The notes under the pieces are model-generated. The model was not told the DNA's origin. It saw only the letters and a program-made list of their open reading frames with translations, and made no database searches. A stretch of 64,000 bases of DNA from contig JBCFYV010000024.1 of the NCBI GenBank assembly GCA_039000515.1, positions 15,699,759-15,763,758 on the forward strand. Direction: 5' to 3'. The translations under genes and the position numbers were made by a program. This DNA is from Timema cristinae. Lineage: Eukaryota > Arthropoda > Insecta > Phasmatodea > Timematidae. Shown one piece after another: positions 1 through 10,867 of this stretch (within the stretch, counting starts at the first letter, position 1; each line of letters opens with the position of its first letter).

Positions 1-380
1 TAGAGATGCTAGAGTTGCGACATAACACGCAATGATTACGTCATAAGAAAATACCCAGGTAGTCCGGTCCGAGAGCTGCGGGTGGAGGAACATTTCCATG
101 CATTTTGACAGACGCTACCAAACAAACAATTTTAGTTGACTTGTGACAGGGGTAGTGGCCCCTAACTGTGGATAACGAGGCCCCTGATTGTGCATAATTA
201 GAGATGCTAGAGTTGCGACATAACACGCAATGATTACGTCTTTGGAAACACCCAGGTTGCTGAAGTCACTATCTATTCTTGTCCCAACTTGTCTGCCCCC
301 CAGCCCGGCGCCAGGGTTGCGACATAACACGCAATGATTACGTCATTGGGAAAACCCAAGGTTATCGAGGTCACTTGTCA
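1..380. repeat. Three dispersed direct copies of a ~45 bp motif
   Basis: A motif containing GTTGCGACATAACACGC followed by AATGATTACGTC occurs near positions 14, 211 and 317, each followed by a variant of 'acaCCCAGG'. The intervening sequences differ, so this is not a simple tandem array. A shorter relative (aacacgcaatg) lies near 23968. The family is not recognised. Confidence 0.6.
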
Positions 381-610
381 CCCCGGCAGGCTGGCGTCAG
401 GGTGGCGAAGGAGGAGGAATGACCGGGGGGAGGGGGAAAACCAGGATGAACAACCCCGGCTCTGGGGGGAGGGGTGAGGAGGGAAAAGTGAAAGGCTGAT
501 TGCCACTTTTGGAGGTGAGTACGTCATAGAGCCAATGTTCATTATATCATTGACAGTCATAGTGAGAGGTTGGTGCCTCTTGTCTCATGCTCCCACAACG
601 CTCTAAAACT
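381..610. other. GC-richer unassigned stretch
   Basis: Purine-rich sequence (GGGGGGAGGGGG runs near 425-475) with no coding signal or recognised repeat. Confidence 0.3.
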
Positions 611-1120
611 CCCCGTTTTCGATATAAACGCTCTGACATATAGGCAGTTTTATGTATAATAGTGAAAGGCTGAGTTGGTCATCAGAAGGCAGCGAGCCCC
701 TGCCAGAGAAGCTTGTGTCATTTACTATCGGGCATCCGGAGGAGAAAGACGTGGAGCGCGAGCCCCGGGTGGCTCTATGCTTCAGCAAATAAACTACAGT
801 GCCCTAATTGATGAATAAAAAAACCTCTATCCTACCAATAATAACTCCAACGCCTCTATCCTACCAATTAATTAATTAATTACGTCCAGGGTTTGTTGGG
901 GGAGGGGCAGGAGGAAGGGGCGGGAGGGGTGGGGGCGGGAGAGGTAAAAAACAAACCCCAAATATAGACCGTTTTCGATATAAACGCTCTGACATATAGA
1001 CAGTTTTATGTATAAATGACTGATCCGAAACGACCCCCCAAATATAGACCGTTTTCGATATAAACGCTCTGACATATAGGCAGTTTTATGTATAAATGAC
1101 TGTTCTGAAACGCCCCCCCA
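611..1120. repeat. Three copies of an ~80 bp repeat, two in tandem
   Basis: A unit with CGTTTTCGATATAAACGC and ACATATAGGCAGTTTTATG occurs at about 613, 970 and 1054. The last two are adjacent (period about 84 bp) and share a following 'tgactg..ccgaaacg' segment. Open frames here are created by the repeat and are not genes. Confidence 0.7.
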
Positions 1121-1134
1121 ACTACTCCCACTTT

Positions 1135-1366
1135 ACCTTCAACAACTTTTTTTTTCCAACGACTATATAATATACTATCGATATTTTTATGAGGTATAAA
1201 ATAAAATTTCAAAATAAAATATAGCCTATATTACTCGCTCATAATGTAGCTTTATATTGGTGAAAGAATTTTTAAAATCGGTCCAGTAGTTTTTGAGTTT
1301 ATCTATTACAAACAAAAAAACAAAAAATCAAATCTTTTCTCTTTATAATATTAGTATAGACGTGCA
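1135..1366 (+). mobile_element. RTE-like LINE 3' end
   Basis: The stretch carries the order of blocks typical of arthropod RTE-type retrotransposon tails: 'atagcctatattactcg', 'ataatgtagctttata', 'gaaagaatttttaaaatcgg', 'ccagtagtttttgag', an A/C-rich 'acaaacaaaaaaacaaaa' tract, and a terminal 'ttataatattagtatag'. Only the 3' untranslated end is present. This is recognition from memory of the family and is not an alignment. Confidence 0.7.
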
Positions 1367-1428
1367 GACTGCCCGAACGGTTAATAATTTTTGGTATAAG
1401 CTTGGGTTGTGTGTTACATTATAAACGA

Positions 1429-1670
1429 GCACCTTTTTGGTCTAGAGGTCAGAATTCCTGACCACAGATCCAGAGGTCCCGTGTTTGATCCCCGATCCCG
1501 ACACTTCCTGATTCTCTGTGAATCAGTGGGTCTGGAATGGGGTCAACTCATCCTCCAAAGCACCAATGAGGAGCTACTTGAATAAATAATTAGCCGTTCC
1601 GGAGTAGAAAACTGAAACTAATATCCGGAGTCTTCACATGACTCCCTCTATCCATATAAGTTGGCAACAT
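1429..1670 (+). mobile_element. tRNA-derived SINE (family C)
   Basis: A tRNA-like head (box A-like 'tggtctagaggtcag', B-box-like 'cgtgtttgatcccc' near 1480) is followed by a tail of about 180 bp. No other copy was seen in the window. The 3' boundary is uncertain. Confidence 0.5.
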
Positions 1671-2640
1671 CTTCGCCAACATACGGTGACAACTCGGTCA
1701 GTATGGTACTTTTTAACTAAAGAGTTTGACAATCTCCCTTAATGTAAATGAGGGTGCATATTCTTCTAAATCTACATTACTCAGCCTTACTTCAAAAGTG
1801 TAGCTAAAATGCATACAGCCCAAGTGGGTAGTAAGTCTTAGTGAGGAAAAAAGTTAGTGAAAATATGTCTCTTGTTAATAATTAAAATTAAAAATGTAGA
1901 CTGTTGAAGCACGGTTTTGTGTATTCTTTGTTTTAAAACAGCGAATGGGATAATTTTAATATATTTATAACCTTAAATGTTTTCCCCCTAATATTTTGTA
2001 TATTTTAAGAGATGAATAAACTGTTTCAATATCACTGCTTTTTTTAAAGTTAAGTACAGAAACACCTTACCACGATGTGACGCCTGGTTCTAGATATATT
2101 TCCTACCTAAGCTAGATGTCATTCGCAGTGGGATACGGCCTCTTAAGAGATATTTTGTAAAAACAATATTTCATTCCAGAAAAATAAATACTATACTTAT
2201 GAGTTATGACACATTTTCTATGGAAAAATATATTGCTTCTTTATACTTTTAAATTTCTTTATTTAAGGCAATCAATTTAAATTCAGTGTCTCAAACCTAT
2301 TTCAAACTTCACTATCATCTATTTTCTTTCTTAGAACATTTAGTCCAAGGTTTAATAATTCCTTACAACATTTAAAAATATCTTTTAAGCTTTGAGATAA
2401 AATAAACATGAGTTGCAACGTCACAACCAGTAGTGTTTGATATAATCGACTTTGCAGAGACATAAATTCCTTAATTTTTGTTATTTGAATAAAACATTGA
2501 CTCTAAAAATCAATGAAAGACTAAAATTTTTCAAGTGTTTTCCGTACAAATAGCAAACACAAATAATCAAATCATAATCTATTTATAACCTATCAAATCC
2601 TAAAACACCGTATTGATTGTACCATATATATATATATAAT
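1671..2640. other. AT-rich sequence, nothing recognised
   Basis: No long frame, tRNA-like motif or clear repeat was seen. Confidence 0.4.
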
Positions 2641-2643
2641 ATA

Positions 2644-2724
2644 CAGTACGCTCGTGACTATTCAGTCCCCGGTTATCCGGCCCTCCTTACTTTTGGCCGG
2701 GGCTCCAATGTAATCACAGCACTG
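2644..2724. mobile_element. Possible very short pogo/Tigger-like remnant
   Basis: A GC-rich island between TA dinucleotides begins CAGTAC and ends GCACTG. It contains 'ccccggttatccggcc' and 'ggccggggctcc', giving loosely inverted halves. The ends and 'ttatccgg' words recall pogo/Tigger elements, but at 81 bp this is only a suggestion. Confidence 0.25.
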
Positions 2725-3900
2725 TATTATACTCCATTAATTTAGATCCACAAATCGAGTATATACCACTGTTGATTTTAATATTGTACAGTACTTTTCA
2801 ATCGGAAGCGCCTTAAAAAGATGGGCCTTTTCCCACAATACACGCACAGGGTGTTCAACATTTTAGAAAACATTCTAATTGAATCTTTCGTAAGGAGTAA
2901 ATAAATATAATAAAAGCCAAGACTTAGATGTTGTCGTTAATAATTGACAAAGGTGTGAGTTCAAATAAATGTAATTAATAAATTGAATACTGAGGCTAAA
3001 TATCGTTATGATTAACACTTTTACAAGTTGTTTATACTCAATTTTATCTGTTTTTCCTTTAACACACTTTGATATTTAAAATATTTACCTTGAATATATT
3101 TAATATAGTGTGAGTCAAATTGGTCAAACTAACACACATGACATAATACACAATTAATTTACAACAAGTTTTTAAAGAAAGTGAAAATAAAACATACTAA
3201 AACATTAAGTTAAAACAAATCTGTTCAAAATTTGGTGATTGCTTGTATTGTAAAGGTTTCAGTATTAAAATAACTTTCTAAAATATTTTAACCCTATATA
3301 TTTTTTTAATTATACCATAGGATATTGTTTGAAACGCTGTATGGATCTAGAGATGACTTTAGTTGCGTGAGCTGCGCGCGCATATAATTTTTTTGCTGAC
3401 TTTCGTATGAACACTTTCAGTATAGTTTAATTTAAAATAAAATGACTAAAATAAACATTTTCAAGATGCTGAATTTGAACTATGCAGTAGGCCTATATTC
3501 AATGATCTATTTATTTTAAAATGTTGTCCGATGTACATATTATGTGTCATTTCCATCACATTCTTTAAATAAATGTCAAGGTTTTGTAAATATTAAAGAG
3601 TTTTTATTTAACTTTTCTTTTATATTTATGTATAATTCACGTTTTAATCTTTGTTTGAAAACTATGCAAAGTCTATAGACAAATTTAGATATACTATGAA
3701 ACGCTACTAATATACAGTTATCACACATTGCGGGTGTTGACTGCACAGAAAATGATTCACCCTCAAGATCCGGTTTATCAGGCTTTTGTGATATCCGAGA
3801 CAGCCGACCACCACATTAGGCTGGATAGTCGCGAGCCTACTATATTAATGTTCATATGTATAAATTGTTATATTAATATGTTCATAGATATACATTAATA
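2725..3900. other. AT-rich sequence, nothing recognised
   Basis: Strongly AT-rich DNA without coding or repeat signatures that I can support. Confidence 0.4.
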
Positions 3901-3902
3901 TA

Positions 3903-3903
3903 T

Positions 3904-3961
<58 letters not shown>
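3903..3961. repeat. (TA)n microsatellite
   Basis: Almost pure TA dinucleotide repeat of about 29 units, directly upstream of a family D SINE. Confidence 0.95.
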
Positions 3962-3964
<3 letters not shown>

Positions 3965-3967
<3 letters not shown>

Positions 3968-4221
3968 GACCTCAGTAATTGGTCTTGGGGTAAAGTGCGT
4001 GCCTCAAAACCCGGTGCTCATGAGTTCATACCAAGCCAGGGTTGATGGATTTTCCTTGAGTGATAAAAATCCGTAGCACAACTTCCTTCGGAGGGGAAGT
4101 AAAGCCATTGGTCCGATGTTGATTGTGTTATGTAAAAGAATCCTGGAAGGTATGTAAAAATAACATTTTTGTGAAAAAAATTGGTAGGCTTTTCTCGTGC
4201 ACTCATAGAAATTAAGTGTGA
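3965..4221 (+). mobile_element. SINE family D, copy 1
   Basis: tRNA-like head with box A-like 'cttggggtaaagtgcgtgc' and B-box-like 'gagttcataccaagcc'. The body carries 'aaatccgtagcacaa', 'ccttcggaggggaagtaaagcc' in part, and 'aatcctggaagg'. The same head/body order recurs at 15911, 24952 and, on the - strand, at 10128. Confidence 0.8.
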
Positions 4222-4534
4222 AAGGGAACCACCATATTTCTTAAACTCTCTTAGTACATGGGATATTTACCAGATGGTGCAGGCAGAACTAATCAGCTGA
4301 AGAGCTTAGTGTATGCCCAGCTTCGGGTAGATCACGGATCCAGATAAATGGATCACATCAAACCAACCTTCGGATTGTTGATTCAATAAGCGAGAAGAGT
4401 GTATATATAAATATACATAGGCCTATATGTGTATGAATATACTTAAATGTACACTCAATTTTAAAAATATAGTTTTGTGAGTTACAGTGTCCTACGGGGT
4501 TTATAATATATTGTTTTAATTAAATATGGTTTAA

Positions 4535-4795
4535 CCCGCTTCTGTGGCAGCATAGTTTCTAACGCGCTACACTTGCAGTAGACTAGACTGCCGATGACGG
4601 GGATATCAAGGTTCAAATCTCGGTCGGGTGTACTGAGAGTGGTTTTTACAAAATGGTTTTCTACTCTCCCTCCACGCTAATGCTATTACATTTACTATTA
4701 ATTTAATCTTACTAATTCCTTAAATCATTAGCGTAATTAGTACACAAGCATATATCCCGAACGTGTAGTAAGACGCTGTGCTAACAATTTTTTTT
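4535..4795 (+). mobile_element. SINE family A, copy 1
   Basis: tRNA-like head ending in the B-box-like 'caaggttcaaatctcggtc', a middle with 'tactctccctccacgc', and the 3' tail 'cccgaacg..gtagtaagacg..gtgcta' found in all family A copies. The A-rich/T-rich end follows at about 4788. Confidence 0.8.
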
Positions 4796-4799
4796 TAAA

Positions 4800-5690
4800 T
4801 TGAAACTGATAGAAACAAAAGTATGATTAGTAATATGGACGCAAACAAAAATATTGAAAAACAAAAATCTGCCTTGTTATCTGAAAATGAGTAAGAGAGT
4901 CCTAAGTAATACAACTCTCTCTTTATGTCCTCTTTACCAATTCACCGCAATGCACTTACCGTGATAATCCATCAAATATCATTTATTAAGCTATTGTTCA
5001 TGGTGATACATCAGCTACATCAGAAATATTATTTGCAATTAAATTTTAAAATGTCCGTTGATGTTGCTTCATCTCATTAATGTGCACAAATCTTAAGAAT
5101 ACATTATTCCTCGATAATTTTAGTGTAATTACTGTCAAAACTACGAAAGATTCAGGTGTTGGATTTTTATATATAAAAAAATTGCAATTACTAGTCTGAG
5201 AAAGTTTAATAATGGTTGGTATTAATATTTCTTTGCATGAAGGGAACATGTTAGATACATAATTAATGTTGTATTGTACAACATCATGCAGCATAATAAG
5301 ATAATATTATTTAATGGCTGTACAAAACTCGAGGTAATGCTAATTTTTGCCTGCAATTTTATTGCCGAGAAGTCTTCAATTATTTCATTGAATTATTTTA
5401 CAAGTTTTAAAAAATTATTTTGTTTTCTACTCATAAGTACAATTTTATTGTTCGGTTGTTATTGAACTCTTCAAAATAAAGTGCCTAGCGTTTTAGTTTG
5501 AAAATAATCAAAATCTTTACTCTTAATTATTACGTCTGTGTCATGATTTTTAAGTAGAAATAATAAGTTGTTTATAGTAAATTATATACAATTTCAATTT
5601 TTTTAAATGATAATATTAGTTAAAAAAATATAAATTGATAAAATAATCCATTTCAGAGTAAAAACTGAGCATTAGCCATGATAAATGCGT
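4800..5690. other. AT-rich sequence, nothing recognised
   Basis: Short frames of 60-80 codons occur on both strands but have AT-driven composition and no recognisable domain. Confidence 0.4.
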
Positions 5691-5775
5691 TTTAAATATA
5701 TATATATATTTATTTAAAATGCATTTATCATTTATATATAGTAAAAATGCATTTATCATTCATATATATAGTGGA
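5680..5775. repeat. AT-rich hairpin with repeated arm
   Basis: 'gataaatgcgttttaaata' is followed by a TA run and by its near complement 'atttaaaatgcatttatc'. The right arm is then repeated once more ('aaaatgcatttatcatt'). Confidence 0.6.
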
Positions 5776-5800
5776 TTTGAAAACTAATAATTTTAAAATT

Positions 5801-5950
5801 GGGAATGCCAGGCCTCCACCGTGGTTCGAATTCCACGTTAAACTGTAGGTCCTTCATTTCATCTCACAATCACCTTACCATTACACATTAGCGTAAGTGC
5901 GTATAACCCGAACAGGAAGTAAGACGTGGTGCTAATAATAATAATAATAA
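5801..5950 (+). mobile_element. SINE family B, 5'-truncated
   Basis: Contains only the body and tail of family B: 'aggcctccaccgtggttcg', 'acgttaaactgtaggtcc', 'ccattacacattagcg' and 'cccgaacaggaagtaagacg', ending in an AAT repeat. The tRNA-like head is missing. Confidence 0.8.
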
Positions 5951-6119
5951 TAATTTTAAAATTAAAAATTTTAATCAAAGTTTCGATTTTGTTAAATAAA
6001 TAACCAAAAAAACCACACTTACTTGTGATTCCTGGTTTGATCGTAATCGTATATCTAATGTTCCGGTTAATCGATGATGAGACTGACTCTTAAAAGGTTA
6101 TAAAGATATTTAAATTAAA

Positions 6120-6256
6120 TATATATAAAATTTAATTTTATACATATTATATAATAATATATTATATATAATATAATATAATATAATATATATATGTATA
6201 TATATATATTATAATATAATATAATATAATATATATATATGTATATATATAATAAG
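6120..6256. repeat. TA/ATAAT low-complexity repeat
   Basis: Composed of TATA and TAATATAATA runs. A ~50 bp segment ending 'tatatatgtatatatata' appears twice in tandem. Confidence 0.85.
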
Positions 6257-6785
6257 CTGTTTGACCAGTTCTTTACACGGATAAATTGATTCAAAACTGT
6301 ATCAAACTAGGAAGTTCAGCAACCGACTAACAACGTTCTTAAAAATCCCCCTTGTACATTCTTTAATTAATCAACTATAGCAATCCCAAGGCATTGATTC
6401 AAATCAATAAATCAAAATAAATTTAATATTCAAAAAAACTTTCATAACACCCAAACTTAGTACACAAACGAACGCAATTTTTGCTTAATCACTATTTAGT
6501 TTTTTTTATAACAATTTAGAAATTTAGAGACCACCCCTCCTACTTCTTCTTTCTATATTTATTGGATCTCTAGTGTTATGTTTTCTTGGGTGATTATTTT
6601 TTTTACCCATTTGTCAAATTTAAATTTTCTTCTTCACTGAAAGGTAGAATTTTGAATAGCTTAGGAGGAATTTCAGGCTACCCTTAACCTTTTTTAGTTC
6701 TCATAGTTCCATTTTAAAATGTTAAAACTCTTTTGACTATTGCTTGCAAAATTTCCATTTTCAACAACAACCAAAATATGTTATT
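6257..6785. other. AT-rich sequence, nothing recognised
   Basis: No supported feature was seen. Confidence 0.4.
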
Positions 6786-7022
6786 TTAGCACCGTATATT
6801 ACTATTCATTAGGGCTATATGCTTATTTGCTAATTATGCTAGTGGGTAAGGGGTGATTAAGGTTGAAATTAGAGGAAGTGCACCCGCATTTGCGTTGAGA
6901 GCTGGAAACTGTTTAAGAAAAATCATCCCCAGTATACTCAACCAGTATTTAACCACGATCTCACTGTAATCAGCAGTCTAGTATATTGCGAGAATAGCGC
7001 CTTAGACCATATGGCCACCTAA
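6786..7022 (-). mobile_element. SINE family A, - strand, diverged
   Basis: Starts with the complement of the family 3' end ('ttagcaccgta'), contains 'gaggaagtgcacccgcatttgcg' in part, and ends with the complement of a tRNA-like head ('gccttagaccatatggccacc'). Confidence 0.75.
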
Positions 7023-7700
7023 GAATGTCCGAAGATAGTTGTATCAATTTCAAACTCTTAGATTTCTCGGTTTTACATTTTGAAATTCCATTTATTCAGA
7101 CATCATTCGGTTATCCGTTAAGATATATTTACCTCCATGACAAATTTAAATTTTATTTCACACTGAGAAGATTTTTATATTCTTTTAATACATTTTGAAC
7201 CCCTCATTTCTTAAAACCAATCTTGAAATTTCAAATTTTTACTTTTAAAAAAAATTCTTTATCATTTTGGGCGGTTCACTTAACTTCCTGAGAGTATTTA
7301 AATTTTCTAACACTAAGAAAGGTTTATTTTCAATCAGTTTTTTAAATGTTTAGCTCTCCTTCAACACAGATCTCTATTGTAAAATTTTAAAAAATCATAC
7401 TTTTCTAGCTATCTGCGGAATGTATACTTTGTACCGTATCGAAAGATTTTTTTATATAAGTTTTTAATTTTTTATCATTCATCATTCCTCATTCCACCAC
7501 CAACCATCTCATTTTTAATTTCAAATTTCAAAAATTTTGCTTTTGGTTGTTATTTTTACCTTTATTTTATATTATCATTATTATATTATAACATATTATA
7601 CCATACTACTGACACAGTTAAGGTGTCCTAATATATTAAAATAAGTTAATTAGGAATCAAATAGCCGAAGCTATTATCTATGCTTTTTAGTGGGGATTAC
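7023..7700. other. AT-rich sequence, nothing recognised
   Basis: Several T-rich runs; no gene or repeat could be supported. Confidence 0.4.
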
Positions 7701-7704
7701 TCCA

Positions 7705-8112
7705 TCTAGATATCATATCCTGAAAATTCAAAAAATGACACTTTGACACGGGAATTAAACCCGGGACTTTTGACTTAGTACACCATTGAGTACCATTGAG
7801 CTATCCAGGAATCGTCCCGTACCCAAGGTCATTCTTCACTCATGTTTTAAGGCAGAGTCTATGATGGACCTGCTGAAATCGTTGGCTACAAATGTGTGAT
7901 TTATTAAGATCACGAATTATCAGATAACGCAGCCCACTTCGACTCAGTAGTTGGCTTAATGCTGCCACTCTGCCTTAAAATAAGAGTGAAGAATGACCTA
8001 TGGCACGGGATGATTCCTGGATAGCTCAGTGGTTAGAGCATTGGCGTACTAAGCCAAAAGTCCCGGGTAATATTGCCGTTCACAGGTGTCATTTTTCACT
8101 TTTCAGAATAAG
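7705..8112. repeat. Foldback of two tRNA-like units
   Basis: The left arm holds, on the - strand, a tRNA-like unit (7745-7822; complement of 'tggatagctcaatgg' and 'cccgggtttaattcccg'). The right arm holds the same unit on + (8012-8090; 'ctggatagctcagtgg', anticodon-like stem TTGGC/GCCAA, 'gtcccgggt'). The inverted similarity continues inward through 'ggtcattcttcactcatgttttaaggcag' in part, paired with 'ctgccttaaaataagagtgaag', leaving a ~100 bp loop. It could be one foldback transposon or two head-outward SINEs. Confidence 0.75.
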
Positions 8113-8143
8113 TTAATTAAATTTGATTCCCGTGTTCAGGTTC

Positions 8144-8511
8144 TCAGGTGTGACAGAAGGGAGTGTGAGTAATTTTACTGTTTTTATAACATTACATTTT
8201 TTGGCCAAAATAAATCAAACCTTTCTTCAGCAGTAACATAGGGTTTAGTTTTCTGCACATGCCATTATAAACAGATCTTGAATATTTTTCAAGGGTGTCC
8301 TGGAGTTTTGTAAAAACTTTTTCTCTTTATTTAAAAAGTTTCGACAAAATTTCAGGACGCATTTGACTTATATTCAAGATCTGTTGATATTAGCATGTGC
8401 AGAAACTAAACTCTATGTTGATATTTGAGAAATATTTGATTTATTTTGACCAACAAATTTCAATTCTCTAAAAACTATAAAAAATACTATCTCTCCCTTC
8501 AACCGCACCTC
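8144..8511. mobile_element. Foldback MITE (family M), copy 1
   Basis: A near-complete palindrome centred near 8328. Outer arms are 'aggtgtgacagaagggag' against 'ctcccttcaaccgcacct', middle arms 'aaaataaatcaaa' against 'tttgatttatttt', and inner arms 'cagatcttgaatat' against 'tattcaagatctg'. It resembles three further palindromes at 18.9, 22.3 and 22.8 kb. Confidence 0.8.
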
Positions 8512-8528
8512 AATTGACAATGGTCAAG

Positions 8529-8767
8529 GAACGGATTATGATGATATACGTGAGTTAAAACGAATGGCTAATATATATTCTTGGTCATCCAGTTGTCAGG
8601 TCTGCCCCCAATGTTCGGATAACCCATACAAAAGCGACGAGGATAGAAGTGGACTATCCCACGTTTACGAGGCTCCCAAGGGGAAGACAGACGAACGTTA
8701 TGGGGCCATTGGACCGTACGTGTTCTGTTGCAGCATCAATTTCTGCCAAAAGAACTGGTTTAGATGA
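8529..8767 (+). CDS. Candidate terminal exon, cysteine-rich protein
   Basis: I do not recognise the protein. The frame is open from before 8510 to a TGA at 8765-8767 and is clearly richer in GC than its AT-rich surroundings. Read in frame it gives an acidic segment (DYDDIRELKRM), then a cysteine-rich segment (CQVCPQC), a charged segment (YEAPKGKTDERYG) and CCSINFC close to the C terminus NWFR. A pyrimidine-rich tract followed by AG at 8527-8528 would serve as splice acceptor (phase 1), and AATAAA lies about 105 bp after the stop (near 8872). The tract belongs partly to the right end of the foldback MITE that stops at about 8511, so the MITE may have supplied or replaced the original acceptor. 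The frame also contains an ATG at 8564, which would allow a 67-residue product, but I judge the exon reading more likely. No other exon was identified. The evidence is composition and frame only. Confidence 0.4.
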
Positions 8768-8871
8768 CAAACAGTCTACTCTCTCCTTCTTTCTTTATTT
8801 CTCTGTTTCGCTTCCCATAATGTCGCATTAATAAGGATGCCACACCTTTGCCGTGGAGTTCAACTTTCACC

Positions 8872-8877
8872 AATAAA
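8872..8877 (+). promoter_or_regulatory. Possible polyadenylation signal AATAAA
   Basis: AATAAA about 105 bp after the stop of the candidate exon. Such hexamers are common in AT-rich DNA, so the link is only positional. Confidence 0.3.
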
Positions 8878-8879
8878 TA

Positions 8880-9170
8880 AGATGAGAAAAACACGTCTTT
8901 GCGTATTACTACAGGTCTGGGCTTATCGCATATATTCACACTTATGTGCCAGAGATGAGGTAGGTATATCTTAGATCAATTGTAACCTCATCTGGTTTGA
9001 GAAAGAGTATTACGCTATTAAAGAATATCATCCTAGTATAACCGTCCGAGAATCAGATCCTAAACCTCCATCAACAGCAACCCATACAAGACTAGACTAA
9101 CGCCTTTGTCCACGTGCCCATCCTACTTTGTGAGTGGGTCTTTTTTTTAGCAGTTAGTTATTAATACGCT
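8880..9170. other. Unassigned sequence
   Basis: No repeat or coding signal was recognised. Confidence 0.3.
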
Positions 9171-9176
9171 TAATGA

Positions 9177-9440
9177 CTCGCTTCGGTGGCCGCGTGGTTT
9201 AAGGCCTCATTCTCTCAATAGACAATCGATGACGGGGAGATCGAGGCTCGATCCCAGTCAGGTGTACTGAGGTTGGTTTTCCCTAAATGGTTTCTCACTT
9301 TCTCTCTCTCTCTCTCTCCCTCCCCACAAGTGCAGGTAAACTTCCTCTAAATTCAACCTTCCTAATTCCTTTACACGTCAGAGTAATTATTAAATAGGCG
9401 TATACCATGATTAGGTAGTAAGATGCGGTGCTAAAATAAA
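9177..9440 (+). mobile_element. SINE family A, full-length copy
   Basis: One of the clearest copies. The head is 'cttcggtggccgcgtggttt', the B-box-like segment 'gaggctcgatcccagtc', then 'gtgtactgaggttgg', a TC microsatellite (about 9299-9322), 'caagtgcaggtaaacttcc' and the tail 'aggtagtaagatgcggtgcta', ending A-rich. Confidence 0.85.
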
Positions 9441-9444
9441 GTTA

Positions 9445-10125
9445 ACTTAGAATAATCTTGAAGTTTTTTCCTTTATTGAATAAATATCTTTAATTAGGCC
9501 CATTATTAGATCAGTGGCAGTGAGCTCGACTCTTTTTGATAAATCTTTAACCTACTGTTTGATACTTTTGCTGGTTTTCCGCCTACTTTCAATGTAGGTT
9601 TTCCTCCGACATTTGTCGATGCTAAATTTAATGCATCTCCTTAAGACACACTTCCCTAACTCTTGCCACCTTACTTTAACGTAAGTTGTGAATTTAGGAA
9701 TTATTACATAGGGAATGTTATGGCATAATTAATAAAAATATTATTTCCAGATTACATAAAGGTGAAATACCTCAATGATTCCCCAAGTGACTCATAAACT
9801 CAGCCCCCATTTCTCCATCTAGATAGAAAGCTTAAATTAGGCATTTAAGTTGCTTACAATGCATAATATTCCATATAAACTTTCATAAAGCCCTTCTTGG
9901 TGACTAAAGTAAGCTTACCCCTAAGATTTATTTCACTCGCATCTATCTCAAAAATATAAAATTCAGCATTACCTTATTGGTCAATATAAAAGTTATTGGA
10001 TGAAGAAATTCCTAGTGAATTCCTAAGGAGGGTTTGTGTTTAGTTTTCTAAGCAACTTTTATTTATTTATTTGTTTGAGGTATTTAAATGCACTTTCTGA
10101 AGATACTGTCTATGTAAGCACATTA
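9445..10125. other. AT-rich sequence, nothing recognised
   Basis: No supported feature. Confidence 0.4.
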
Positions 10126-10127
10126 TA

Positions 10128-10348
10128 ATTTCTATGAGGGTCTGCCGATTTTACCAGGAAAGGTATTTTCAAATAACTTTCAGGGTCATTTTACATGCCC
10201 AAATCGTCATGTGACTGACGGCTTTACTTTCCCTTACTAAGTAAGTTGTGCTTTTATTGCCCAAGAAAAATTCGTTAACGCCGGCTGGGTTTGAACCCAT
10301 GAATATTTGGACTGGAGTCAAGCACTTCACCCGACGACCACTGAGGCC
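10128..10348 (-). mobile_element. SINE family D, - strand copy
   Basis: Read on the - strand: a head ending 'catgggttcaaacccagcc', then 'gcacaacttacttagtaagg', 'gaaagtaaagccgtcagtc', 'gggcatgtaaaatgaccctg' and 'aatacctttcctggtaaaat', the same order as the + strand copies. Confidence 0.75.
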
Positions 10349-10432
10349 AACGATAATTTATTTGATCTGGCCAAATAGCCGGTACTTCCACCTGTATTAT
10401 TATAATTATTGGTTCGTTCTATATAATTTATA

Positions 10433-10690
10433 TCCACTTTCAGTGGCCTAATGGTCAAAGGCATCCCCTTCACTGGCGTCACTGGTCTGCCGATGATGGA
10501 GAGATCTGGGTTCAAATCCCTGCAGGATCTACTGAGGGTGACTTTTCCTAAAAAAAATGTCACGCTCCTTCCAGGAAAATTAGTGTAAGCTACCTCTAAA
10601 ATTCTTCCGTCCTCATACTTAAATCATTAAAGTAATTATCATGTATGCATATAAATTGAACAGGTAGTAAAACGCGGCAATAAAATTAAT
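10433..10690 (+). mobile_element. SINE family A copy
   Basis: The head 'cagtggcctaatggtcaaagg' lacks a typical anticodon loop. B-box-like 'ctgggttcaaatccctg', 'tactgagggtgac' and the tail 'gaacaggtagtaaaacgcgg' follow. Confidence 0.75.
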
Positions 10691-10865
10691 TTATTGTTGA
10701 TTGTTCCTGAAATGGATAAGGTAAAGTGCTGTGGTGATCAAACGGGCGTCTTGTATTAAAATCATCCCATCAAGAATGCCTCGTGTGAGAGTTTTTTTTT
10801 TTTCGTGTGACACATATGACCGGAGGGACTTTTGACATCCAGGTACGGTGGTCACCTTATGTGTA
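10691..10865. other. Unassigned sequence
   Basis: Contains a T10 run near 10792; nothing else was seen. Confidence 0.3.
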
Positions 10866-10867
10866 GA

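Noticed and set aside
8012..8090. Functional tRNA gene
   Set aside because: It has box A, an anticodon-like stem and part of a T arm, but the T arm is disrupted (gggtaatattgccg) and the acceptor stem does not pair. It is a tRNA-derived repeat.
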